A stretch of DNA of 19,536 nt from an uncultured Clostridia bacterium (GTDB taxonomy: Bacteria; Bacillota; Clostridia; Monoglobales; Monoglobaceae). The first letter of the stretch is position 1. Each line of letters starts with the position of its first letter. Location: the NCBI GenBank assembly GCA_934463175.1, contig CAKSIW010000054.1, positions 1 through 19,536 of the forward strand. The letters run 5' to 3'. The position numbers were made by a program, and so were the translations under genes. Shown piece after piece: positions 6,632-14,198 of the stretch. Under the pieces are notes generated by a model. It did not search any database. It worked only from the letters and a program-made list of their open reading frames with translations, and was not told the DNA's origin.

Positions 6632-6658
6632 TTAGCACTCTGGTTCATTGAGTGCTAA
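6632..6658. promoter_or_regulatory. CIRCE operator (HrcA binding site)
   Basis: TTAGCACTC (6632-6640), a 9-bp spacer and GAGTGCTAA (6650-6658) match the CIRCE consensus exactly. HrcA repressor binds this site in Firmicutes. It lies at or just after the predicted groES transcription start, where binding blocks the polymerase. Confidence 0.97.
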
Positions 6659-6666
6659 CATTGTTT

Positions 6667-6695
6667 ATAATACAAAAAAAAAAGCTATAAATCAA
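6667..6695 (-). promoter_or_regulatory. Promoter of groES-groEL
   Basis: On the minus strand TTGATT (6690-6695), a 17-bp spacer containing a T10 tract and TATTAT (6667-6672) form a sigma-A type promoter. The expected start near 6660 falls at the edge of CIRCE. The -35 lies inside the stem-loop of the upstream ispF terminator. Confidence 0.7.
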
Positions 6696-6730
6696 ATTTG
6701 ATTTAGGTCGGTTACAGTTGATTATAGCTT
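6674..6730 (-). terminator. Terminator of the ygiQ-folD-radA-ispD-ispF operon
   Basis: Arms AAGCTATAA and TTATAGCTT (6722-6730 with 6682-6690 on the plus strand) enclose a smaller AAATCAAATTTGATTT palindrome. The minus-strand product ends in ten T (6674-6683). It begins about 38 nt after the ispF stop. Confidence 0.8.
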
Positions 6731-6768
6731 ATTATCTCAGAATATATACCTATTTCTTCAAAAAACTG

Positions 6769-7242
6769 TTATTTTTGTATAATTGTGCATACCGAATATG
6801 CGGAAATTCCCTCTTTTCTGCCTTCAAAGCCGAGTTTTTCGGTTGTTGTTGCCTTTATGCTCACGGCTGAGATGTCAATTTCGAGAGAGCTGCTGATTTT
6901 TTTACGCATTTCCTCAATATATGGTGCAAGCTTAGGCACTTGTGCGGCGATGGTTGAGTCAATATTGTTGACCTTAAAACCGGCATTGCTTAAAATATCG
7001 GCTGTTTTTTTCAGCAGAACAAGGCTGTTTATATCCTTAAATTCCGAATCGGTGTCGGGAAAGTGTTTGCCGATGTCGCCGAGAGCCGCTGCGCCGAGGA
7101 GGGAATCCATAATTGCATGTGTGAGAACATCTGCGTCTGAGTGACCGAGCAGACCTTCGGAGTGCGGAATCTCAACTCCGCCGAGAACAAGCCGTCTGTT
7201 TGCGGCAAACGCATGAACATCATATCCAAAACCAATACGCAT
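6769..7242 (-). CDS. ispF: 2-C-methyl-D-erythritol 2,4-cyclodiphosphate synthase
   Basis: Product of 157 aa, the normal length for IspF. It converts CDP-methylerythritol 2-phosphate to the cyclic diphosphate with release of CMP in the MEP isoprenoid pathway, as a trimer. The zinc ligands are visible: Asp8 and His10 in GYDVHAF and His42 in HSDADVLTHA. Further family blocks are GDIGKHFPDTD and the C-terminal SIKATTTEKLGFEGRKEGI. The gene starts 6 nt after the ispD stop, with a modest AAAGGA site inside the ispD end, so translational coupling is likely. It is the last gene of its operon. Confidence 0.98.
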   Translation of the reverse strand: MRIGFGYDVHAFAANRRLVLGGVEIPHSEGLLGHSDADVLTHAIMDSLLGAAALGDIGKHFPDTDSEFKDINSLVLLKKTADILSNAGFKVNNIDSTIAAQVPKLAPYIEEMRKKISSSLEIDISAVSIKATTTEKLGFEGRKEGISAYSVCTIIQK

Positions 7243-7248
7243 TTTGAT

Positions 7249-7962
7249 TTATCCTTTCGCCTCGCTGAGAAAACGGCAGATTGCCTCTGCAATAGGTATA
7301 TCCTCAGCGGTTGTAATTTTTATATTTGTATATTCTCCGTCAATAATCCTGACCGATATGCCCGCGGCTTCGGCAACCGAGCAGTCGTCTGTGCCTTCAA
7401 AGCCGATTTCGGCGGCGTGAGAGTAGGCGTTCTTCAAAAGCTCCGTTTTAAAAACCTGAGGGGTCTGAACAAGACGCAGCGAGCTCCGGTCGGGAGTGTT
7501 AATGACATTTCCGCCTTTATCAACGGTTTTCACGGTGTCCTTTACGGGGACGCCGAGAGCCGCAGCACCTGAAGCTTCGGCGGCAGCGACAGCCGCACAA
7601 ATTCTTTCGGGGGAAACAAACGGACGTGCGCCGTCGTGTACTGCGGTGATTTCACATTTTGAATGTTCAAGACCGCGGCACACCGATTCACCGCGCGTTT
7701 TTCCGCCGGGGACAATGTTTGTGACCTTGGTTATGCCAAACTCGCGGACAATATCACCAATGGTCAGAATTTCATCATGCTTTGCGGCAATTATTATTTC
7801 GTCAACAAGCTCTGCTTTCTGAAAGGCGGTGAGGGTGTGCGCGATAACAGGCATTCCGTCAATGAGCAGAAACTGCTTGTTGACGGCAGCTCCCATGCGT
7901 GTCCCGCTTCCTGCGGCAACAATAACCGCGGCGGCACGGGTGCGTTTCTTTTTTGGGGTCAT
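7249..7962 (-). CDS. ispD: 2-C-methyl-D-erythritol 4-phosphate cytidylyltransferase
   Basis: Product of 237 aa. It joins CTP and methylerythritol 4-phosphate to give CDP-methylerythritol, two steps before IspF. The nucleotide-binding loop AAGSGTRMG with a downstream Lys (NKQFLLI), the HDGARPFVSPE core, VPVKDTVK, TPQVF and the TDDCSVAEAAG segment all fit IspD. A longer reading from 7986 adds eight non-conserved residues. The start at 7962 has GGAGG with 8 nt spacing and is preferred. It lies between radA and ispF, an arrangement that resembles the radA-ispDF region of Bacillus. Confidence 0.97.
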   Translation of the reverse strand: MTPKKKRTRAAAVIVAAGSGTRMGAAVNKQFLLIDGMPVIAHTLTAFQKAELVDEIIIAAKHDEILTIGDIVREFGITKVTNIVPGGKTRGESVCRGLEHSKCEITAVHDGARPFVSPERICAAVAAAEASGAAALGVPVKDTVKTVDKGGNVINTPDRSSLRLVQTPQVFKTELLKNAYSHAAEIGFEGTDDCSVAEAAGISVRIIDGEYTNIKITTAEDIPIAEAICRFLSEAKG

Positions 7963-8004
7963 AACGATTTCCTCCGTTAACTGCATTTGCTACATATTAG
8001 TATA

Positions 8005-9375
8005 TTATTTTAAAACCTGATTTATAACTTCCCTGACAGATCGGAACGGACACACTTCAATCTTATCAAACTTTTTCAGTTTTTTCATATTTACAGCCGG
8101 TATAATACAGCGTTTAAAGCCAAGCTTTTCACATTCGGCAATGCGTGCTTCCGGAAAGCTGCACGCGCGAAGCTCACCGGTGAGTCCAACCTCGCCGATT
8201 GCAACCGTTTCACTGTCGATTGCGGCATTGTTAAAGCTGGACGCGAGAGCGAGAATGATTCCGAGATCCGCGGCAGGCTCCGATATGCGCAGACCGCCGA
8301 CAATGTTCACATATGCATCATAGGTTGAAATCCGCAGTCCGCCGCGTTTTTCCAGAACCGCCATAAGCATGAGAGCACGGCTGAGGTCGGGACCGCTTGT
8401 CATTCGGCGCGGATTCCCGAAGCTGCTCGGTGAAACGAGAGCCTGTATTTCCGCAAGCACGGGGCGCGTGCCTTCCATTGTGCAGATTATGCATGACCCC
8501 GGAGCGTTATCGGGTCTGCCTGCAAGCAGTGCCATGGACGGATTAGGAACCTCCTCCAAGCCGTTTCCGTTCATCTCAAAAATGCCGATTTCGTTTGTTG
8601 AACCGAAACGGTTTTTAACGGCACGCAGAATTCGGTATGACTGGTGCCGTTCACCTTCAAAATACAGAACACAGTCCACAATGTGTTCCAGAATTTTCGG
8701 ACCTGCAAGAGAGCCTTCCTTTGTGACATGACCGACAAGAAAGACGGAGATTGAATTTTCCTTTGCGATTTTCATCAGAACCGCTGCTGTGTCGCGTATT
8801 TGCGCAACGTTTCCGGGGGTTGACTGTATCTCGGGATTATACATTGTCTGAACCGAGTCAACGATGAGAATGTCGGGATTTTCACGGAAAACACAGTTAA
8901 CTATGTATCCCATATTCGTTTCGGAATATACCTTCAGGTTTTCCGTTGTGATTCCGAGACGGTCGGCGCGCAGCTTGATTTGCCGCTGCGACTCCTCGCC
9001 CGAAACATAAAGAATTTTCTTTGATTTTCCCAGAAATTCACATATTTGCAGAAGAAGGGTGGATTTTCCGATTCCGGGGTCTCCGCCGACAAGAACAAGA
9101 GAGCCTTTGACAAGACCTCCGCCGAGAACACGGTCAAGCTCCGAAAGACCCGTTGATGTGCGTGCTTCATCGGTCGAGTCAATTTCGCCGATTTGTTTTG
9201 GAACGGAATCCGAGACTGACGGCGCAGACATGACGGAGGCGCGGCTTTTGGGTGTTGCAGGCTGAATGATTTCCTCAACCATTGTGTTCCATGAGCCGCA
9301 GTGTGTGCATTTTCCCATCCATTTTGGTGACTGCGCACCGCATTCCGAGCATACATATACGCTTTTTGCTTTCAT
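8005..9375 (-). CDS. radA: DNA repair protein RadA
   Basis: Product of 456 aa, full length. RadA (Sms) is a RecA-related ATPase and branch-migration helicase acting in recombination. A C4 zinc finger lies at the N-terminus (Cys9, Cys12, Cys23, Cys26). The Walker A motif GDPGIGKST is at about 98-106 and Walker B ILIVDS at about 169-174. The RadA-specific KNRFGS motif starts at about residue 254. The last third is a Lon-protease-like domain (VNIVGGLRISEPAADLGI), which lacks peptidase activity in known members. AGAGGT lies about 9 nt before the ATG. It starts 7 nt after the folD stop and is followed by ispD after 42 nt. Confidence 0.98.
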   Translation of the reverse strand: MKAKSVYVCSECGAQSPKWMGKCTHCGSWNTMVEEIIQPATPKSRASVMSAPSVSDSVPKQIGEIDSTDEARTSTGLSELDRVLGGGLVKGSLVLVGGDPGIGKSTLLLQICEFLGKSKKILYVSGEESQRQIKLRADRLGITTENLKVYSETNMGYIVNCVFRENPDILIVDSVQTMYNPEIQSTPGNVAQIRDTAAVLMKIAKENSISVFLVGHVTKEGSLAGPKILEHIVDCVLYFEGERHQSYRILRAVKNRFGSTNEIGIFEMNGNGLEEVPNPSMALLAGRPDNAPGSCIICTMEGTRPVLAEIQALVSPSSFGNPRRMTSGPDLSRALMLMAVLEKRGGLRISTYDAYVNIVGGLRISEPAADLGIILALASSFNNAAIDSETVAIGEVGLTGELRACSFPEARIAECEKLGFKRCIIPAVNMKKLKKFDKIEVCPFRSVREVINQVLK

Positions 9376-9382
9376 ATTTGTG

Positions 9383-10243
9383 TTACCTCTGCTGATTTAA
9401 AATAGATTTTTTCGCTGCTGTCAGCGTGTTTTTCATGAGCATGGAAATTGTCATCGGACCGACACCGCCCGGAACGGGGGTAATTGCGCCTGCCGTCTTT
9501 TCAACCTCGGCAAAGTCAACATCGCCGACCAGACGTCCGTCCTCAAGTCGGTTCATGCCAACATCAATCACAATCGCGCCCGGCTTGACCATGTCTGCCG
9601 TTATGAAGCCTGCGCGTCCGACTGCGGCAACCAAAATATCCGCATTCCGAGTTATTTCCTTTATATTGTGTGTTTTTGAGTGACATATTGTGACGGTGCC
9701 GTTTTTGTGCAGCAAAAGCATACCCATAGGCTTTCCGACTATATTGCTTCTGCCGACAACGACGCAGTTTTTCCCTTCAATGCTGACATCGCTTTCGGCA
9801 ATAAGCTCCATTATTCCGGCAGGTGTGCACGGCACAAAGTCATAGTCGCCAATCATTATTTTACCGACATTTACGGGGTGAAATGCGTCAACGTCCTTTT
9901 CGGGAAGAATCGTGTTTATGACCGCTTTTTCGTCAAGGTGACGGGGAAGGGGAAGCTGCACAAGGATTCCGTGAACCGAACGGTCTTGATTGAGCTTTTT
10001 GACAAGTGCAACGAGCTCGTCCTGTGTCGTTTCGGCAGGAAGTGCATATTTCTCGGAATGCATTCCAAGCTCTGCACACATCGCCTCTTTTCTTCCGACA
10101 TATACCTTAGATGCAGGGTCATCTCCCACGATTACCACGGCAAGACCCGGAACGGTTCCCTGTGCTTTGAGGTCGCTGACCTCTTGTTTCAGTTGTTCTT
10201 TTATCCTTGCGGAGACTTCCTTTCCGCTGAGAATTTTTGCCAT
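9383..10243 (-). CDS. folD: Bifunctional methylenetetrahydrofolate dehydrogenase / methenyltetrahydrofolate cyclohydrolase
   Basis: Product of 286 aa. FolD interconverts 5,10-methylene-THF, methenyl-THF and 10-formyl-THF with NADP, supplying one-carbon units. The catalytic Tyr48 and Lys52 are in SKVYVGRKEAM, substrate binding is marked by VQLPLPRHL and KDVDAFHPVN, the dinucleotide fold by GRSNIVGKPMG (about 164-174), and the C-terminus by PVPGGVGPMT. Two ATGs lie 6 nt apart. The downstream one (10243) is chosen because AAAGGAG is 9 nt away and it gives the family start MAKILSGKEV; the upstream ATG would be only 3 nt from the site. The first 125 nt overlap the 3' end of ygiQ in another frame. 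Confidence 0.98.
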   Translation of the reverse strand: MAKILSGKEVSARIKEQLKQEVSDLKAQGTVPGLAVVIVGDDPASKVYVGRKEAMCAELGMHSEKYALPAETTQDELVALVKKLNQDRSVHGILVQLPLPRHLDEKAVINTILPEKDVDAFHPVNVGKIMIGDYDFVPCTPAGIMELIAESDVSIEGKNCVVVGRSNIVGKPMGMLLLHKNGTVTICHSKTHNIKEITRNADILVAAVGRAGFITADMVKPGAIVIDVGMNRLEDGRLVGDVDFAEVEKTAGAITPVPGGVGPMTISMLMKNTLTAAKKSILNQQR

Positions 10244-12050
10244 TTGCATAATCTCCTTTCGGTGGTTTAATTAAACAGTCCCGTCCGTATCCGACCAGGT
10301 CAAGCCGTCCTGCGCGTTTGAGCGCTTCAAGGACAAGACTGTGGTTTTCGGGGCGGCTGTATTGAAGCAGCGCACGCTGCATTTGTTTTTCGTGATAGTT
10401 TTTAGGAACATATACCGGTTTCATTGTTCTCGGGTCAATGCCCGTATAATACATACAGGTTGAAAGACTGCCCGGTGTGGGATAAAAATCCTGAACCTGT
10501 TCGGGGCTGATGTGCTTTCGGTGCAGATATTCCGCAAGGCGGACTGCATCGCGCAGGGTGCTGCCGGGGTGTGATGACATAAGGTATGGCACGGCATATT
10601 GCTCTTTGCCGAGACGGCGGTTTATTGCATTGAATTTTTCAAGAAACCGTTCGTATACCTTGTGTTTTGGCTTCCCCATATATGACAGAACATTGTCTGA
10701 TATATGCTCGGGGGCGGTGCGCAGCTGTCCGCTTATGTGATATTTGCAAAGCTCCTCAAAAAAGCTTTCGTCACGGTCGGCTATGAGATAGTCAAAACGG
10801 ATTCCCGAGCGAATAAACACCTTCTTGATTCCGTCAAGCTTCCGCAGTTTTCGCAGCAATTCAAGGTAATCGAGGTGTGAAACCTCAAGGTTTTTGCACG
10901 GCTCGGGGAAAAGGCACATTTTGTTTTTGCATGTGCCTGCCGAAAGCTGTTTTTTGCAGGAGGGCTGCCTGAAATTTGCCGTCGGACCTCCGACGTCGTG
11001 TATATATCCTTTGAAATTCGGTTTTTTTGTGAGCTTTTCAGCCTCGCGGATAATTGATTCGTGGCTGCGTGAGGTGACGGTGCGCCCCTGGTGAAAGGTG
11101 AGTGCACAGAAAGTACACGAGCCGAAACAGCCGCGGCATGAGGTTATGCTGAATTCAACCTCGGAAATTGCGGGAACGCCGCCGAATTTTTCATATGACG
11201 GGTGATATGTTCCCTCATAAGGAAGCTCATATATGTCGTCAAGCTCCGCGCTTGTCAGAGGTGGAGACGGAGGCAGCTGGACAATGCATTTGTCGCTGTT
11301 GTCAGCCTGAACAACCGCTTTTCCGCGAATCGGGTCCTGCTGTTCATATTGCAGCTTTGCGGCTTGTGCATATTTAAGCTTGTCTGAGGACACCTCATCA
11401 AACGAATGAACCGATATGCAGCCGTCGGGGAGCTGTCCGCCGCTGTTTTCGATGTATACCGTGCCGCACACATGCTTGATTTGATTTACGGGAACACCGC
11501 AGTTTAAAAGCTCAGCAATTTCAACAATTTGATGTTCACCCATGCCGTATATGAGCAAATCGGCACCGCTGTCAATTAAAATGCTGCGGCGCACCTTGTC
11601 CGACCAATAATCATAGTGTGCAAAACGGCGGAGACTTGCCTCGATTCCGCCGATTATAATCGGAATCTTTTTGCCGAATGCTTCGCGTATTTTATTGCAG
11701 TACACAATTGTTGCCCTGTCGGGGCGCATTCCGCTTTTTCCGCCGGGGGAATACATGTCCCTTGAACGGACTTTTTTTGCGGCGGTATATCGGTTCACCA
11801 TCGGGTCGATATTACCCGAAGAAACCAGAAAGCCGAGTCTCGGCTCGCCCAGAGCTTTGAATGCCTCACAGCTCCTGAAATCGGGCTGGGAGATGATGCC
11901 GACGGTGTAGCCGCAGTGTTCGAGAAGCCTTGATATGATTGCATGACCGAAGCTGGAGTGGTCAACATAGGCGTCTCCGATGACATATATAAAATCAAGG
12001 CGGTCTATGCCGCGCTCTTTCATATCCTGCTTTGATATCGGAAGAAACAT
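10119..12050 (-). CDS. ygiQ: YgiQ family radical SAM protein
   Basis: Product of 643 aa, within the usual size of YgiQ proteins. Function is not established for the family. The start MFLPISKQDMKERG is the family N-terminus; upstream in-frame Met codons add about 34 residues that run into the promoter and are rejected. Residues about 15-290 form the N-terminal region (YVIGDAYVDHSSFGHAIISR). The radical SAM cluster motif CFGSCTFC (CX3CX2C) is at about 308-315, binding a 4Fe-4S cluster and SAM, and GGPTANF follows. Conservation seems to end around DLVGYGRDCLIKPPKG. The remaining ~45 residues are rich in Arg, Lys, Gly and Ser, and about 41 codons of them overlap folD. It is first gene of the operon, with its own promoter. 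Confidence 0.93.
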   Translation of the reverse strand: MFLPISKQDMKERGIDRLDFIYVIGDAYVDHSSFGHAIISRLLEHCGYTVGIISQPDFRSCEAFKALGEPRLGFLVSSGNIDPMVNRYTAAKKVRSRDMYSPGGKSGMRPDRATIVYCNKIREAFGKKIPIIIGGIEASLRRFAHYDYWSDKVRRSILIDSGADLLIYGMGEHQIVEIAELLNCGVPVNQIKHVCGTVYIENSGGQLPDGCISVHSFDEVSSDKLKYAQAAKLQYEQQDPIRGKAVVQADNSDKCIVQLPPSPPLTSAELDDIYELPYEGTYHPSYEKFGGVPAISEVEFSITSCRGCFGSCTFCALTFHQGRTVTSRSHESIIREAEKLTKKPNFKGYIHDVGGPTANFRQPSCKKQLSAGTCKNKMCLFPEPCKNLEVSHLDYLELLRKLRKLDGIKKVFIRSGIRFDYLIADRDESFFEELCKYHISGQLRTAPEHISDNVLSYMGKPKHKVYERFLEKFNAINRRLGKEQYAVPYLMSSHPGSTLRDAVRLAEYLHRKHISPEQVQDFYPTPGSLSTCMYYTGIDPRTMKPVYVPKNYHEKQMQRALLQYSRPENHSLVLEALKRAGRLDLVGYGRDCLIKPPKGDYANGKNSQRKGSLRKDKRTTETRGQRPQSTGNRSGSCRGNRGR

Positions 12051-12087
12051 AAATTTTAAAATCCTCGCAATAGTATTTAATGATAAT

Positions 12088-12116
12088 ATAATACCACGAA
12101 AAATTATTTTTTTCAA
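12088..12116 (-). promoter_or_regulatory. Promoter of ygiQ-folD-radA-ispD-ispF
   Basis: On the minus strand TTGAAA (12111-12116), a 17-bp spacer and TATTAT (12088-12093) precede ygiQ by about 38 bp. The downstream genes follow with short gaps or overlaps, so this is the likely main promoter of the operon. Confidence 0.7.
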
Positions 12117-12140
12117 CATGTTTTTTGTACAAAAATTAAC

Positions 12141-12169
12141 TTGACGGAGCATTTATAAAGTTGTATAAT
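12141..12169 (+). promoter_or_regulatory. Promoter of the ACT / UPF0210 / V-ATPase unit
   Basis: TTGACG (12141-12146), a 17-bp spacer and TATAAT (12164-12169) form a near-consensus sigma-A promoter, divergent from the ygiQ promoter about 25 bp away. The start is expected near 12176. Confidence 0.8.
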
Positions 12170-12207
12170 AAGGAAAAAATAAGAGTTATGAAAAGGAGAG
12201 GGTGCGA

Positions 12208-12477
12208 ATGAAGGCAATTGTAACCGTTATGGGAGTTGACCGGAGCGGAATAATTGCAAAGGTCAGCGGTTGTCTCTACAGCAACGGTGTTAATATTCTG
12301 GATATAAATCAGACGATTATGCAGAATATATTCACAATGGTTATGCTCGTTGATTTGGAAAATGCTGAGGGAAGCATAGGAAGTATACAAAAAGAGCTTG
12401 AAGCGGTCGGTCATGAAATCGGCGTTGACATCAGACTGCAAAACGAGGAGATTTTCAACTCCATGCACCGAATATAG
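12208..12477 (+). CDS. ACT domain-containing protein (UPF0237 family)
   Basis: Product of 89 aa, consisting of a single ACT fold (MKAIVTVMGVDRSGIIAKVSG, then a NINILDI-like strand and the MVMLVDL strand). ACT domains bind amino acids or small ligands; free-standing UPF0237 members have no established ligand. A GTG 6 nt upstream is in frame, but GGAG at 12195-12198 is spaced correctly (9 nt) for the ATG at 12208. The gene is followed after 16 nt by the UPF0210 gene. This pairing recurs in Firmicutes and suggests a joint function, perhaps ligand-sensing for the larger partner. Confidence 0.93.
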   Translation: MKAIVTVMGVDRSGIIAKVSGCLYSNGVNILDINQTIMQNIFTMVMLVDLENAEGSIGSIQKELEAVGHEIGVDIRLQNEEIFNSMHRI

Positions 12478-12493
12478 CATTTTTGGAGGATAT

Positions 12494-13852
12494 ATGATTA
12501 ATACAGGAGAAATTATTGAAACAATCAAAATGATTGATGATGAACATCTTGACATCAGAACGGTCACGATGGGAATTTCGCTGCTGGACTGCATTGACGG
12601 GAGCGCGGCTGCGGCATGTGACAAAATCTATGATAAAATTACGCGCTGTGCGGAAAAGCTGGTCAGCACGGGTGAGGACATCAGCCGTCAGTACGGAATT
12701 CCAATCATCAACAAAAGAATATCGGTCACGCCGATTGCACTTGTTGCCGGAGCGAGTGACGCGAAGGATTATTTGTGCTTTGCAAAGACACTTGACCGTG
12801 CGGCTGCGGAGACGGGAGTGAATTTCATCGGCGGATTTTCCGCACTTGTTGCAAAAGGATTTTCAAAGGGTGACAAAATCCTGATTGAATCAATTCCCGA
12901 GGCTCTTGCCGAGACCGAAAGGGTTTGTTCGTCGGTCGGAGTTGCAAGCACAAAGGCGGGAATTAATATGGACGCCGTGAAAATGATGGGCGAGATTATT
13001 AAGAAAACCGCACACATAACGGCTGACAATGATTCATTCGGCTGTGCGAAGCTTGTTGTTTTTGCGAACCCTGTTGAGGATAATCCTTTCATGGCGGGTG
13101 CGTTTCACGGAGTCAGCGAGGGCGACTGCGTGATTAATGTCGGTGTCAGCGGACCCGGTGTTGTGAAGTCGGCTCTTGAAAAGGTGAAGGGGGCGGATTT
13201 CGGGACTGTTGCAAACACCATTAAAAAGACGGCATTTAAGATTACCAGAATGGGTCAGCTTGTGGCACAGGAGGCATCAAGAAGGCTCAATGTTCCGTTT
13301 GGAATTGTTGATTTGTCTCTTGCTCCGACACCCGAGATCGGAGACAGCGTTGCATATATTCTGGAGGAAATGGGACTGGAGAGGTGCGGCACGCACGGAA
13401 CAACCGCGGCTCTTGCACTTTTGAACGACGCTGTGAAAAAAGGCGGCGTCATGGCTTCAAGCTATGTCGGCGGTCTGAGCGGTGCGTTCATACCTGTGAG
13501 CGAGGATGCAGGCATGATTGCGGCTGCGGAATGCGGTGCGCTTTCGCTTGAAAAGCTTGAGGCGATGACTTGCGTATGCTCTGTCGGGCTTGATATGATT
13601 GCAATTCCGGGCGACACGTCTGCGTCAACGGTGTCGGCAATTATTGCGGACGAAATGGCTATCGGAGTTATAAATCAAAAAACAACGGCAGTCAGAATTA
13701 TACCGGTTGAGGGTAAAAAGGTCGGTGATACGGTTGAATTCGGCGGATTGCTCGGATATGCACCCGTTATGCCCGTGCATAATTATTCATCGGAAGAGTT
13801 TATCGGCAGAGGCGGACGGATACCTGCACCGATTCACAGCCTGAAAAACTGA
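12494..13852 (+). CDS. UPF0210 / DUF711 (PFL family) protein
   Basis: Product of 452 aa, the family's usual length. The fold has been compared to pyruvate formate-lyase, hence the database name, but the activity is unknown and no claim of glycyl-radical chemistry is made here. Conserved blocks are MINTGEIIETIKMIDDEHLD at the start, GGFSALVAKGFSKGD, NPVEDNPFMAGAFHGVSEGD, GVSGPGVV, VDLSLAPTPEIGDSVA, GTHGTTAALALLNDAVKKGG and IADEMAIGVINQKTTA. Glycine and acidic residues are concentrated in these blocks, as for a ligand or active site. GGAGGA lies just 4-5 nt before the ATG, a short spacing, but upstream in-frame Met codons give a non-conserved extension. The V-ATPase genes start 28 nt downstream with no terminator between. 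Confidence 0.94.
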   Translation: MINTGEIIETIKMIDDEHLDIRTVTMGISLLDCIDGSAAAACDKIYDKITRCAEKLVSTGEDISRQYGIPIINKRISVTPIALVAGASDAKDYLCFAKTLDRAAAETGVNFIGGFSALVAKGFSKGDKILIESIPEALAETERVCSSVGVASTKAGINMDAVKMMGEIIKKTAHITADNDSFGCAKLVVFANPVEDNPFMAGAFHGVSEGDCVINVGVSGPGVVKSALEKVKGADFGTVANTIKKTAFKITRMGQLVAQEASRRLNVPFGIVDLSLAPTPEIGDSVAYILEEMGLERCGTHGTTAALALLNDAVKKGGVMASSYVGGLSGAFIPVSEDAGMIAAAECGALSLEKLEAMTCVCSVGLDMIAIPGDTSASTVSAIIADEMAIGVINQKTTAVRIIPVEGKKVGDTVEFGGLLGYAPVMPVHNYSSEEFIGRGGRIPAPIHSLKN

Positions 13853-13880
13853 CAGCAAACAGAAAGGCGGGGATTTTACA

Positions 13881-14198
13881 ATGGATATAATTAAGGCTAT
13901 ACTCGATATTGAGGAAAAAGCTCAGAAGATTGTAGGAACGCTTGATGAAATGAAGGGTGAAAATGAGAAGGACATTGCGGCGGAGACCGAACGCATGTCA
14001 GAGGAAATGAGAAAATCAGCCGAAGAAAAGATTGAAAAGGCAAAGCAGAGTGCCGATGATGAGAAAAAGCGCATAATGTCGGACACGGAAGCGGAAATCC
14101 GCAGCAAGCGCGAAAAGCTTGAAAAGCTTTTTGGGGATAACCGTGAAAGATGGGTCAGAGAGATAACCGAGGCTGTCGAAAAGGATGATAGCTTATGA
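13881..14198 (+). CDS. V-type ATP synthase subunit H (peripheral stalk, AhaH / G-type)
   Basis: Product of 105 aa, almost wholly charged and predicted as one long coiled coil (Glu, Lys and Ala heptads from about residue 8 to 90, ending in a REKLEKLFGDNRERW segment). Small proteins of this kind pair with subunit E to make the peripheral stalk of V/A-type ATPases. Sequence identity in the family is low, so the call rests on length, coiled-coil character and position as first gene before subunit C. An AAAGGCGGGG site precedes the ATG. Its TGA overlaps the next ATG (ATGA), so subunit C is translationally coupled. Confidence 0.8.
   Translation: MDIIKAILDIEEKAQKIVGTLDEMKGENEKDIAAETERMSEEMRKSAEEKIEKAKQSADDEKKRIMSDTEAEIRSKREKLEKLFGDNRERWVREITEAVEKDDSL

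Noticed and set aside
9680..10270. 196-codon plus-strand reading frame opposite folD
   Set aside because: A mirror frame of folD with atypical composition (many Cys, His and Phe) and no recognisable domain.
12136..12624. 162-codon minus-strand reading frame across the ACT gene
   Set aside because: It runs through the plus-strand promoter and ACT gene, starts without a ribosome binding site, and has no known domain.
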